Part shown: positions 8,086-16,056 of the stretch, piece after piece | Layout: each line of letters starts with the position of its first letter | Position numbering within the stretch: the stretch's first letter is position 1 | From: Streptomyces sp. KL109B | GTDB lineage: Bacteria; Actinomycetota; Actinomycetes; Streptomycetales; Streptomycetaceae | Length of the DNA stretch: 64,000 nt | Assembly: GCF_030766935.1 (NCBI RefSeq) | Contig: NZ_JASERL010000013.1 | Span: 186,001 to 250,000, forward strand | Direction of reading: 5' to 3' | The notes under the pieces: model-generated | What the model saw: only the letters and a program-made list of their open reading frames with translations | Told to the model about the DNA's origin: nothing | The model's database searches: none | Program-made: the position numbers and the translations under genes

Positions 8086-8657
8086 GGCTCGTCGTCGGGA
8101 TCACCGGCGCCACGGGTGCCGTCTACGGCGTCCGCCTCCTGGAGGCCCTGCGCGCCGCGCCCGACGTCGAGACGCACCTGGTCCTGACCCGCTGGGCGCG
8201 TACGACCATCGAGCTGGAGACGGACCGCGGCGTCGGCGACGTACAGAAGCTCGCCGATGTCACGTACCGGCCCGGCGACCAGGCGGCCGCCGTCTCCTCC
8301 GGTTCTTTCCGCACCGACGGCATGGTCGTCGCGCCGTGCAGCATGAAGACGCTCGCGGGGATACGTGCCGGGTACGCGGACGGGCTCATGGGCCGGGCCG
8401 CCGACGTGACGCTCAAGGAGCGGCGTCCGCTCGTCCTCGTACCGCGTGAGAGTCCGCTGCACGAGGTCCACCTGGAGAACATGCTCGCCCTCGCCCGCAT
8501 GGGCGTCCGCATCGTGCCGCCGATGCCCGCCTTCTATGGTCGGCCGAGCACCGTGGACGAGCTGGTGGACCACACCGTCGCCCGGATCCTCGATCAACTC
8601 GGGCTGCCAGGACCGGAGGTGGTGCGGTGGGGCGGCGGGGGCGCCGGCGGGGCCTGA
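8082..8657 (+). CDS. ubiX: UbiX-family flavin prenyltransferase
   Basis: A 191-residue UbiX/Pad1 flavin prenyltransferase that joins dimethylallyl phosphate to reduced FMN, making the cofactor of the UbiD protein encoded just before it. Seen: the N-terminal nucleotide-binding loop GITGATGAVYG, the VVAPCSMKTLAGI segment, and KERRPLVLVPRESPLHEVHL with the phosphate-binding Arg/Ser residues, followed by the proline-rich PPMPAFY. The GTG start overlaps the ubiD stop (GTGA), indicating translational coupling. The last ~15 residues are a glycine-rich tail. The 95 bp after the gene are non-coding and lead into the second permease. Confidence 0.95.
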   Translation: MRLVVGITGATGAVYGVRLLEALRAAPDVETHLVLTRWARTTIELETDRGVGDVQKLADVTYRPGDQAAAVSSGSFRTDGMVVAPCSMKTLAGIRAGYADGLMGRAADVTLKERRPLVLVPRESPLHEVHLENMLALARMGVRIVPPMPAFYGRPSTVDELVDHTVARILDQLGLPGPEVVRWGGGGAGGA

Positions 8658-8752
8658 CACTCGCACGCGCGTCCTGGTTTGCCATGGCGGGGGTGGTCGA
8701 CTGAGGATCACGTCGGCTCTGCGGTGCGCGGGGCGTACCGGAGTAGTGAGGT

Positions 8753-10144
8753 GTGGTCGTGTCGAGATTCGGGTGGACGCTGCATGGCGATGGGAAGGAG
8801 CTGCGGCCGGGCGAGGTCGTCAGGCCGTCGGAGCGGCTGAGCTGGCCGCGCACGATCGGGCTCGGCGCGCAGCACGTCGTGTCGATGATCGGTGCTTGTT
8901 TTGTCGCTCCGGTCCTCATGGGCCTTGATCCGAGCCTGGCGCTGATGGCCTCGGGTGTGGCGACGATTCTGTTCCTCGTGGTCACGAAGGGGCGTATCCC
9001 GTCGTACCTGGGGTCGTCGCTTTCGTTCGTGGGGGTGTCCGCGGTCATCTCCTCGCAAGGCGGTGACGCGGGCACGCTGACCGGTGCGCTGCTCGTCGTC
9101 GGGCTGTGCCTCGCCGGCTGCGGGCTCGCCATCCACATCCTGGGCGCCCGGGTGATCCACGCGGTGCTGCCGCCCGCGGTGACCGGTGCGGTGGTGATGC
9201 TGATCGGCTTCAACCTGGCGCCGGTGACGGCCTCCACGTACTGGCCGCAGGACCAGTGGACGGCCCTGGCGGTCATGCTGTTCACGGGGCTCGCCCTGGT
9301 GGTGCTGCGGGGCTTCTGGTCGCGTGTCGCGATCTTCCTGGGGCTGCTCTTCGGGTACGTGCTGTCGTGGGTGCTCGACCGGACGACCGGGAAGATCCAC
9401 TCGGTCGACGGGTCGGGGAAGGTCACCGACCACTGGCGGATCGACTTCTCCGCCGTCACCTCCGCCGACTGGATCGGCTTCCCGACCCTGCACGCCCCGA
9501 ACTTCTCCGCCTCCGCGATCCTGGTCGCGCTGCCCGTCCTGGTGGCGCTGATCGCCGAGAACGCGGGACACGTCAAGGCCGTGGGCGAGATGACGGGCGA
9601 CCCGCTGGACGACCAGATGGGCAAGGCGATCATGGCGGACGGCGCGGCGACCGTCCTGTCGACCGCGGCCGGCGGCCCCGCCACCACCACCTACGCCGAG
9701 AACATCGGCGTGATGGCCGCGACCCGCGTCTACTCCACGGCCGCGTACACGGCGGCCGCCGGCTTCGCGCTCCTGTTCGGCCTGTGCCCGAAGTTCGGGG
9801 CGCTGGTGGCGGCGATCCCGGGCGGGGTGCTCGGCGGCATCACGGTGATCCTCTACGGCATGATCGGGCTCCTCGGCGCGCAGATCTGGATCCGCAACCG
9901 CGTCGACTTCAGCCAGCCCCTCAACCTCGTCCCTGCGGCGGCCGGTGTCATCGTCGGCATCGGCGGCGTCTCCCTGAAGTTCACCGACAACTTCGAACTG
10001 TCCGGCATCGCCCTCGGCACGCTGATCGTGCTGACCGGGTACCACGCGCTGCGGTGGCTGTCGAAGGCGGCGGGCACCCCGCAGCCGCCGCTCCTGGACG
10101 CCGGGACCACCGAGTACGACGAGGGTGCCGAGCGCTCCGGGTAG
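8753..10144 (+). CDS. NCS2-family uracil/xanthine permease (UraA/RutG-like)
   Basis: A 463-residue multi-spanning symporter, second NCS2 member of the locus. The family signature occurs as ENIGVMAATR and the substrate-site acidic segment as LIAENAGHVKAVGE, a form closer to UraA/RutG than to the first permease. The start is GTG at 8753 (GTG at 8759 is an alternative); GAGG lies just upstream. It ends the rightward arm and converges on the flavin reductase gene with only 49 bp between stops. Having two different NCS2 permeases flanking the enzymes suggests uptake of a substrate plus either export or uptake of a related base. Confidence 0.92.
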   Translation: MVVSRFGWTLHGDGKELRPGEVVRPSERLSWPRTIGLGAQHVVSMIGACFVAPVLMGLDPSLALMASGVATILFLVVTKGRIPSYLGSSLSFVGVSAVISSQGGDAGTLTGALLVVGLCLAGCGLAIHILGARVIHAVLPPAVTGAVVMLIGFNLAPVTASTYWPQDQWTALAVMLFTGLALVVLRGFWSRVAIFLGLLFGYVLSWVLDRTTGKIHSVDGSGKVTDHWRIDFSAVTSADWIGFPTLHAPNFSASAILVALPVLVALIAENAGHVKAVGEMTGDPLDDQMGKAIMADGAATVLSTAAGGPATTTYAENIGVMAATRVYSTAAYTAAAGFALLFGLCPKFGALVAAIPGGVLGGITVILYGMIGLLGAQIWIRNRVDFSQPLNLVPAAAGVIVGIGGVSLKFTDNFELSGIALGTLIVLTGYHALRWLSKAAGTPQPPLLDAGTTEYDEGAERSG

Positions 10145-10193
10145 GGCCGGGGGCGCCCGCCCGTCCAGCACGGGGGGCGTACGTGTGCGTCGG

Positions 10194-10694
10194 TCATCGC
10201 GCGGGCCCGGTCCCCGGCCCCGCCATGCCCGCGTAGTGGCCCCGGTGGAACAGCAGGGGGTCGGCGTGCAGCGCGGCGCCGAGGTCGTCGACCGCGCCGA
10301 TGACGATGAAGTGGTCGCCGCCGGGGTGGACCTCCGCGACCGTGCAGTCCAGCCAGGCGCAGGTCCCGTCCAGGCGCGGCAGCCCCGAGGGGGAGCGGGT
10401 CCAGGCGACGCCGGCGAACTTGTCGATGCCCGACGTCGCGAAGGCCGTGCTGATGTCCCCCTGGTGGTCGGCGAGGATGTTCACGCAGAAGCGGCCACCG
10501 GCGGCGATGCGCGGCCAGCTCGTCGACGACCGTCCCGGCAGGACGATGATCTGCGGCGGATCCAGCGACAGCGACGAGAACGACTGACAGGTGAAGCCGA
10601 CCGGGCCGTGCTCGTCGACTCCGGTCACGACGGTCACGCCGGACGCGAAGTGGCCCAGGACCTCGCGGAACGACGGCAGTTGTTTCGTGTGCAT
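10194..10694 (-). CDS. Flavin reductase (RutF/HpaC-like) of a two-component monooxygenase
   Basis: A 166-residue NAD(P)H:flavin oxidoreductase of the PF01613 type. It makes reduced FMN or FAD for a partner monooxygenase. Typical segments are FASGVTVVTGVD near the N-terminus, GFTCQSFSSLSLDPPQIIV, FCVNILADHQ, and the late GDHFIVIGAVDDL. The ATG at 10694 follows a GGAGAGAC site. It is last in the leftward operon, 29 bp after the alpha-hydroxy-acid oxidase gene. The likely partner is the luciferase-type monooxygenase at 14868, which shares the divergent control region. A RutF-like role is an inference from context. Confidence 0.9.
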   Translation of the reverse strand: MHTKQLPSFREVLGHFASGVTVVTGVDEHGPVGFTCQSFSSLSLDPPQIIVLPGRSSTSWPRIAAGGRFCVNILADHQGDISTAFATSGIDKFAGVAWTRSPSGLPRLDGTCAWLDCTVAEVHPGGDHFIVIGAVDDLGAALHADPLLFHRGHYAGMAGPGTGPAR

Positions 10695-10723
10695 GTCTGT
10701 CTCTCCTGGTCCGTGGGGAGGGT

Positions 10724-11896
10724 TCAGGCCCTGACCGGTACGGTGCCCGCGGCCCGCAGGTCGGCCAGGGCCGGGAAACCGTCGATCGCCATCAGCAGGT
10801 CCAACTCCGCGAGCAGCGACCGCAGTTGCGCCACCACGCCGTCCACGCCACCGACCGCGAGCGCGTACGCGTACGGCCGTCCGATCCCGACCGCGGTCGC
10901 GCCGAGCGCGAGCGCCTTCGCCGCGTCGGAGCCGGAGCGGACCCCGGAGTCGAAGAGCACCGGCATCCCGTCGGCGGCCTCGACCACACCGGGCAGCGCG
11001 TCGAGGGCGGGCAGTCCGCCGTTGGCCTGGCGGCCGCCGTGGTTGGAGCAGTAGATGCCGTCTATGCCGTGGTCGCGGGCGCGGCGGACGTCGTCCGGGT
11101 GGCAGATGCCCTTGAGCAGGATCGGCAGCGAGGTGAGCGAGCGCAGCCACGGAAGGTCGTCCCAGTGCAGGGAGTTGGCCCAGATCCCGATCCACTCCCG
11201 GACCGCCGCGCGCGGGTCGTCGGCCGGGGGCACGGCGAGCCGCTTGAGGAACGCCGGGTCCGAGAAGTAGTTCTCCAGGACGTACCCGCGCAGCTGCGGG
11301 AAGGTGCCCGTGTTGAGGTCCCGCGGCCGCCAGCCGGTCGTCCACGTGTCGACGGTGACCACGATCGCGCGGTATCCGGCCGCCTCGGCGCGTTCGACCA
11401 GGCTCGCCGCGAGGTCGCGGTCGCGGGGAACGTAGAGCTGGAACATGCCCGGGGTGTCGCCGCAGTGCGCGGCGACGTCCTCCATCGGGTCCTGCATGAG
11501 CACGGAGCCGACCATCGGGACGCCGGTGCGCGCCGAGGCCCGCGCGACGGAGATGTCGCCGTGGAAGTCCTGGCCGCACAGGCCGATCACGCCGATCGGG
11601 GCCATGAACAGCGGGCTGGGCAGCGACATCCCGAACAGGTCGACCGACAGGTCCCGTTCGTAGGCGCCGTTCAGCATCCGCGGCACGATCCCGTGGTGGG
11701 CGAAGGCCGCCGTGTTCGCGCGCTGCGTGCCCTCGTCGCCGCAGCCCCCGGCGACGTACGAGTGCAGCCACCAGGGGAGCACCTCGGCGGCCTTGCGCTC
11801 CAGCGAGGCCGCGTCGACCGGGAACCGAGGGGCGATGCCGTCGAGGGCGTCGAAGTAGATCTCGTATTGATAGTCGCCGTACTGCGGTGTGGGCAT
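10724..11896 (-). CDS. FMN-dependent alpha-hydroxy-acid oxidase (lactate 2-monooxygenase-like)
   Basis: A 390-residue FMN TIM-barrel enzyme. The N-terminal YGDYQYEIYFDALDGIAP and the YVAGGCGDEGTQRAN block are closest to lactate 2-monooxygenase-type members. The catalytic histidine motif SNHGGRQANGGLPALDALP is intact, as are LLKGI and FDSGVRSGSDAAKALALGA, which hold the FMN phosphate. It would oxidise an L-2-hydroxy acid to a 2-oxo acid, or oxidatively decarboxylate it. It lies between the creatininase-like gene (63 bp gap) and the flavin reductase. In a heterocycle pathway it could act on a ring-opened hydroxy acid. Substrate unproven. Confidence 0.9.
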   Translation of the reverse strand: MPTPQYGDYQYEIYFDALDGIAPRFPVDAASLERKAAEVLPWWLHSYVAGGCGDEGTQRANTAAFAHHGIVPRMLNGAYERDLSVDLFGMSLPSPLFMAPIGVIGLCGQDFHGDISVARASARTGVPMVGSVLMQDPMEDVAAHCGDTPGMFQLYVPRDRDLAASLVERAEAAGYRAIVVTVDTWTTGWRPRDLNTGTFPQLRGYVLENYFSDPAFLKRLAVPPADDPRAAVREWIGIWANSLHWDDLPWLRSLTSLPILLKGICHPDDVRRARDHGIDGIYCSNHGGRQANGGLPALDALPGVVEAADGMPVLFDSGVRSGSDAAKALALGATAVGIGRPYAYALAVGGVDGVVAQLRSLLAELDLLMAIDGFPALADLRAAGTVPVRA

Positions 11897-11959
11897 GGTG
11901 GTTCCTTCGTACGGAGAGTGGCGGAGGGTGGGGGGAGAGTGGCGGCGGGTGGTGTGGCT

Positions 11960-12772
11960 TCAGAGCACGGGGACGGTGCGGTGGTGTGTGGCGAGGTGGT
12001 GGGTGAAGTCGAAGCGGGCGATCTCGGCCAGCTGCTCCCCGAGTTGTGCGGTCATCGCGGCGAAGGCCTTGCGGCCGGTGTCGGCGCTCGCCCGTGTCGG
12101 GTCGCCCAGATAGCCGTCGGGGCCGAAGTCGTCGGACAGCCAGCCGAAGCCCACAGTGCCGCCGAACCGGACGTGCGTGTTGTCGGCCAGGCCGCGCGGC
12201 AGGCGCGGCGCCGCGGCGTCCATGTCGACGAGATCCGGGCGCAGATGCAGCAGGAGCGAGGTCTCGCCCGCTCCGCCGTGGATGCCCTGCCCCCGCTCGA
12301 CGTCGGCGAACGGGTCCTCCTCCGGCGGCGGGAACGCGTTCACCGCGAAGGTCAGCAGTCCGTGGGCGCGGCGCAGGTCGCGCAGCATCGTCTGGATCTC
12401 GGACGAGTTGCCGCCGTGCCCGTTGACCAGCACGAGGCGGCGGATCCCGGTGGCGGCGACGCCGCGCCCGAGGTCGGCGAGTACGGCGGCGAAGGTGCTG
12501 GTCGACAGGGACAGGGTGCCCGGGGCCCACTCGTGCTCCACGGACCTGCCGTACGTCAGCGTCGGCAGCAGCCACAGGTCGAGCTCCTCGCCGTGCCGGT
12601 CCACGGCCGCCGTGCTCGCGGCCTCCGCGACGAGCGCGTCGGTGATCAGGGGGAGGTGCGGGCCGTGCTGCTCGACGGCGCCGACCGGCAGGACCGCGAC
12701 GGAGTCGGCCGAGCACCGGCTTCGGACCTGGGCCACGCTCAACTCGGCGAAGCGGCGCGACGGGGACGTCAT
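11960..12772 (-). CDS. Creatininase-family amidohydrolase
   Basis: A 270-residue metal-dependent amidohydrolase of the creatininase fold (creatinine amidohydrolase, MftE, ArfB relatives). The metal and active-site residues are visible in LPVGAVEQHGPHLPLITD (Glu, His, Asp), LVNGHGGNSSE and HGGAGETSLLL. The ATG overlaps the stop of the RidA gene (ATGA at 12769-12772), so the two are translationally coupled. In the operon context it most simply hydrolyses a cyclic or linear amide produced by the monooxygenase, the position that an isochorismatase-like amidase (RutB) holds in the Rut pathway. This placement is inference. Confidence 0.9.
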   Translation of the reverse strand: MTSPSRRFAELSVAQVRSRCSADSVAVLPVGAVEQHGPHLPLITDALVAEAASTAAVDRHGEELDLWLLPTLTYGRSVEHEWAPGTLSLSTSTFAAVLADLGRGVAATGIRRLVLVNGHGGNSSEIQTMLRDLRRAHGLLTFAVNAFPPPEEDPFADVERGQGIHGGAGETSLLLHLRPDLVDMDAAAPRLPRGLADNTHVRFGGTVGFGWLSDDFGPDGYLGDPTRASADTGRKAFAAMTAQLGEQLAEIARFDFTHHLATHHRTVPVL

Positions 12773-13272
12773 GAACCCTCCTGCGGGGTCGGATCGGAAA
12801 GGCCGGGAAGATCGGAACGGTGGGGCGGATCGGGGACCTGGGGAAGACCGGGGACCTGGGGAAGACCGGTCAGGTGGGCGACGGCCCGGATCTCGACGCG
12901 CATCTGCGGCGTGGCCAGGCGCGGATAGACCAGCAGCGACGCGTAGTCGCGCCGGGCGTACAGGCCGGGGCCGTGCTCGGCGAGCCACCGGTCCCGCACC
13001 CGCATGTACGCGGAGCGTTCGGCGGGGTCGGCCAGGTACTGGTCGAGCGCCACGATGTCGTCGACGGCGCATCCCGCGTCGGCGAGGATCGCCCGGATCC
13101 GCTCAAGGACCATGACCGTCTGGGACTCGACGCCGGACAGCGCGGTCCCGGAGTCGTCGATGACACCGTCGATGCCGCTGGTGACGACCCATTGGCCGGC
13201 CGCGGCGCCACGGCTCCACGGCTGCTGGGCCGTCCCGTAGTACAGCGGGCCGAGTCCCCGCTTGGCGCTCAC
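12769..13272 (-). CDS. RidA (YjgF/YER057c/UK114)-family protein
   Basis: A 167-residue RidA-fold protein; the family hydrolyses reactive enamine/imine intermediates or, in RutC, deaminates a ring-opened product. Seen: GAAAGQWVVTSGIDGV, the helical TVMVLERIRAILADAGCAVDDIV, and YPRLATPQMRVEIRAVAHL, where the arginine near the end is the usual ligand-binding position. About 25 residues of Pro/Asp-rich tail with PQVP repeats extend beyond the usual length of ~130. Start GTG at 13272 overlaps the permease stop (GTGA). Its place between a permease and an amidohydrolase supports a catabolic rather than housekeeping role. Confidence 0.88.
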   Translation of the reverse strand: MSAKRGLGPLYYGTAQQPWSRGAAAGQWVVTSGIDGVIDDSGTALSGVESQTVMVLERIRAILADAGCAVDDIVALDQYLADPAERSAYMRVRDRWLAEHGPGLYARRDYASLLVYPRLATPQMRVEIRAVAHLTGLPQVPGLPQVPDPPHRSDLPGLSDPTPQEGS

Positions 13273-14648
13273 GCGGGGCTCCGGTCCAGGCCGGCGGCGG
13301 CCGGGGCGCCCTTCGTGCGGGCGCCCACCGACCAGGACCTGCGGCTGTACCGGATCGCCAGGTAGGCGAGGGACGCGACGGCTCCGCCGATCCAGTACGT
13401 GATGTCGCCGAGGAAGGGGTACCGCGCGGCGACGGGCCCGACGTACAGCTCCTGGTTCATGAACGGGACGGACACCAGGACGCCGAGGACGAAGGCGGGA
13501 AGCCCGGGGCCCAGCCGCCAGGAGCGGTCGTAGAACCAGGCCGCCCGCACCCCGTCCCCGCGCTGGAACACCAGATGGTCGGTGAGCGTCACGCCGAGCC
13601 AGGGACCCACCCAATAGCCCATCAGGAAAAGGAAGTTCTGGAAGTTGGCGAACGCCCCGCCCCCGACCCCGGCCCACCAGGCGAGCGAACCCCCGGCGAC
13701 CCCGGTCACGAGGGCGGACACCCAGCGGCGCAGCGGGATGTCGGCGATCAGCAGGGCGAGCGAGCCGGAGTAGATGTCGATGACACCGGCGGCGACCGTC
13801 GAGGCCAGCAGCGGGATGAGCGCGATGACCGCGACGAACGGCGGCGCGATGGCGGTGACGAGGTCCGTCGGGCTCTGCGGAAAGATGACCGAGCCGATCG
13901 CCGCGCCGAGCAGATGCATCCAGAGCCCGGCCACGGCGGCCCCGAGGAAGGTCGCCCCCGTGACCTTCCTGCGGCTGGTGTCGGTGGGCAGATAGCGGGT
14001 GTAGTCCGAGGCGCAGATCGCGAAGCCGAAGGTGCGCGAGGAACTGAGCGCGACCGCCGTGAGCATGGCCCCGACGACGCCGTGCTCGGCGCCCTTGCCC
14101 GGGGCGGTCAGATCGCCGGCCTTCAGCCCGTAGACCGTCACCACGACGAACAGCACGCCCATGACCGGCACGAGTGCCCGCTCGACCTTGTGCACGAGGT
14201 CGTGGCCGATGACCACGATGACCATCTGGAGCGCGGCGACGAGGACGACGGCACCGAGGAACGGAATGCCGAACAGGTACCGCACGATGTAGGCCCCGAG
14301 CGCGGTGTTCACCGCGAAGAAGCCGAAGCCCGTCATGAACAGGAACAGGGTCGGCAGGACATTGCCGAGGTACCCGAACGGGCCGCGGGACTGCACCATT
14401 TGGGCCGTCCCCGCCCGTGGCCCCATCGACGAGGTGAGGCCGAGCAGCAGGCTCCCGACGAGGGTGCCGACCGCCAGGGCGCAGGCGGCCTGGACGAAGC
14501 TCAGGCCGAGGAACGCCGTGGGCAGCGCCCCGACGACGATGGCCGAGTACTGGAGATTTCCCGAGAACCAGAGCGTGAACGACGAGGAGACTCTGCCCCG
14601 CCGTTCGTCCTCGGCGACGTGTTCGATCCCGTTGCGCTCGACACTCAT
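13269..14648 (-). CDS. NCS1-family nucleobase/hydantoin-type cation symporter
   Basis: A 459-residue, ~12-helix transporter of the NCS1 (purine-cytosine permease, allantoin/hydantoin) family. It has the N-terminal FTLWFSGNLQYSAIVVGALP segment, the conserved SRGPFGYLGN, and SRTFGFAICASDYTRYLP. The ATG at 14648 is preferred over GTG at 14660 because GGAGGG lies 5 nt before it. First gene of the leftward operon, with a TTGACA-N17-AACTCT promoter about 50-80 bp upstream. It brings in the substrate of the RidA/creatininase/oxidase set; a purine, pyrimidine or hydantoin-like ring is the natural guess. Confidence 0.9.
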   Translation of the reverse strand: MSVERNGIEHVAEDERRGRVSSSFTLWFSGNLQYSAIVVGALPTAFLGLSFVQAACALAVGTLVGSLLLGLTSSMGPRAGTAQMVQSRGPFGYLGNVLPTLFLFMTGFGFFAVNTALGAYIVRYLFGIPFLGAVVLVAALQMVIVVIGHDLVHKVERALVPVMGVLFVVVTVYGLKAGDLTAPGKGAEHGVVGAMLTAVALSSSRTFGFAICASDYTRYLPTDTSRRKVTGATFLGAAVAGLWMHLLGAAIGSVIFPQSPTDLVTAIAPPFVAVIALIPLLASTVAAGVIDIYSGSLALLIADIPLRRWVSALVTGVAGGSLAWWAGVGGGAFANFQNFLFLMGYWVGPWLGVTLTDHLVFQRGDGVRAAWFYDRSWRLGPGLPAFVLGVLVSVPFMNQELYVGPVAARYPFLGDITYWIGGAVASLAYLAIRYSRRSWSVGARTKGAPAAAGLDRSPA

Positions 14649-14697
14649 GGGGCCCTCCACGGGAGGCGACTGTTGATGTCACGAACATCTGGAGTCG

Positions 14698-14726
14698 AGA
14701 GTTCGCCCAACAGGCTGTGCTGTCAA
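14698..14726 (-). promoter_or_regulatory. Promoter of the leftward permease operon
   Basis: On the minus strand TTGACA (14726-14721) and AACTCT (14703-14698) are separated by 17 bp. The -35 is a perfect match to the vegetative consensus; the -10 is weak. The transcript would begin roughly 45 bp before the permease ATG. Confidence 0.5.
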
Positions 14727-14750
14727 GGGTGATTGCCGTTTCGCGCGGTC

Positions 14751-14783
14751 TTGACGTCGACGCCGATGTAAGTATCACTTACA
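14751..14783 (+). promoter_or_regulatory. Promoter and 17-bp palindromic operator of the monooxygenase gene
   Basis: TTGACG (14751-14756) is followed after 16 bp by a TATCAC-like -10 (14773-14778). The perfect inverted repeat TGTAAGT-ATC-ACTTACA (14767-14783) covers that -10. A bound regulator would block rightward transcription and could also act on the leftward promoter about 45 bp away. Candidate binders are the XRE-cupin protein downstream or the GntR/FCD protein at 1657. The site is AT-rich against its surroundings. Confidence 0.6.
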
Positions 14784-14867
14784 AGGAGCGTCGAGGCGGA
14801 CCTCGCTCGACGACCCCGCTCCGGGGCGGCCCCGCCCTGGAGCGGCCCCGCTACTGGGAGGTGCGGC

Positions 14868-16034
14868 GTGCGATACGGCGTCTTCTACTTCGGATCGATC
14901 GAGATGGCCGATGTGCGGAACGGACAGTGGCTCCCGGCCGGACAGCGCCGGGCCTCTCGTGAGGAGGTGTGGCACGCGACCGAGCGACTTCTCGAACTCG
15001 GCGTACTGGCCGAGGAGTTGGGCTACGACAGTTACTGGCTCGCCGAACACCACTTCCAGCACGAAGGGTACGAGGTCGTCCCCAACTCCCTGCTCCTGGA
15101 GGCCAATCTGGTCGCGCGCACCCGACGCATCCAGGTGGGCGCGATGTTCAACATCGTTCCCCAATGGCATCCGCTGCGCCTCGCCGAGGACTTCAGCACG
15201 CTGCTCAATCTCTCCGGCGGACGCGCGGTGCTCGGCGTCGGCCGCGGGACCGTCCCGCGCGAACTGCGCAGCCTCGCCGCGCACCAGGCGGACATCCACA
15301 TCGCCGAGGGCGACGCCCGGGCCGCGGCCGACGAGCACAACCGCGAGGTGTTCGCCGAGTACATGGACATCATCCGCACCGCCCTCGCGGAGGAGTCCTT
15401 CTCGTACAAGGGCAAGTTCTTCGAGTTCCCGCCGCCCGGCACCGAGGGCCCGGACGGCGAGCCGGTCGAAACCCTGTCGCTGCTGCCCGGCCCGCTGCAC
15501 CCGGTGAGCATCTGGCAGGCCGTCACCAGCCCGCCGACCCTTGACTACGCCGCGAAGGCCGGGCACGGCTGCGTGTGGTGGAACCAGCACCACTCGTTCA
15601 TCGAGTCGCAGTGGAAGCGGTACGCCGAGCTGTACGCCGAGCACCACGACGACGCGCTCGGCCCCGGCCAGAACCGCATCCTGGTGCTGCCGTTCCACAT
15701 CGGCGACACCCACGAGCAGGCGTGGAAGACGGGGCGGCGCGGGCACGACGAGTTCTGGAACCTGCTCGCGCCGTTCGGCTGGAGCCGCGGCTACATGGGC
15801 GCGGACGGCAAGCCGGCGCCGCCCGGCCTCGTCCCCACCCTGGAGGAGTCCACCGCGCAGAAGACGTGGGCCGTCGGCACCGCGGAGGAGGTCGCCGAAA
15901 TCGTCGCCCACCACCGCGACGCCCTGGGCCTTGAACACCTGGTGCTGTTCCCGCACTTCCCCGGGCACACCTACGACATGGCCGCCGAACAGATGCGGCG
16001 CTTCACCGAAGAGGTCGTCCCGCTGCTCGGCTGA
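14868..16034 (+). CDS. Luciferase-like (LLM class) flavin-dependent monooxygenase
   Basis: A 388-residue bacterial-luciferase-type TIM-barrel monooxygenase using reduced flavin and oxygen. Seen: the N-terminal MRYGVFYFGSIEM, AEELGYDSYWLAEHHFQ with the conserved Glu-His-His, LSGGRAVLGVGRG, and VGTAEEVAEIVAHHRD near the C-terminus, which lines the flavin site in the family. Start GTG at 14868 follows GGGAGGTGCGGC. It is divergent from the leftward operon, which contains a matching flavin reductase; the pair would form a two-component oxygenase. It is LuxA-like rather than a close RutA match by eye, so ring opening of a pyrimidine is only one possibility. Confidence 0.9.
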   Translation: MRYGVFYFGSIEMADVRNGQWLPAGQRRASREEVWHATERLLELGVLAEELGYDSYWLAEHHFQHEGYEVVPNSLLLEANLVARTRRIQVGAMFNIVPQWHPLRLAEDFSTLLNLSGGRAVLGVGRGTVPRELRSLAAHQADIHIAEGDARAAADEHNREVFAEYMDIIRTALAEESFSYKGKFFEFPPPGTEGPDGEPVETLSLLPGPLHPVSIWQAVTSPPTLDYAAKAGHGCVWWNQHHSFIESQWKRYAELYAEHHDDALGPGQNRILVLPFHIGDTHEQAWKTGRRGHDEFWNLLAPFGWSRGYMGADGKPAPPGLVPTLEESTAQKTWAVGTAEEVAEIVAHHRDALGLEHLVLFPHFPGHTYDMAAEQMRRFTEEVVPLLG

Positions 16035-16056
16035 CGGCGATAGGTAGTCTTCTCTC

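Noticed and set aside
10826..12928. Long plus-strand open frame opposite the oxidase and creatininase genes
   Set aside because: Shadow frame; the opposite strand encodes three proteins with intact catalytic motifs and coupled starts.
14868..16034. Calling the LLM enzyme RutA
   Set aside because: It is clearly luciferase-like, but by eye it resembles general LuxA-type oxidoreductases, and no RutB, RutD or RutE homologue accompanies it; the name would overstate the evidence.
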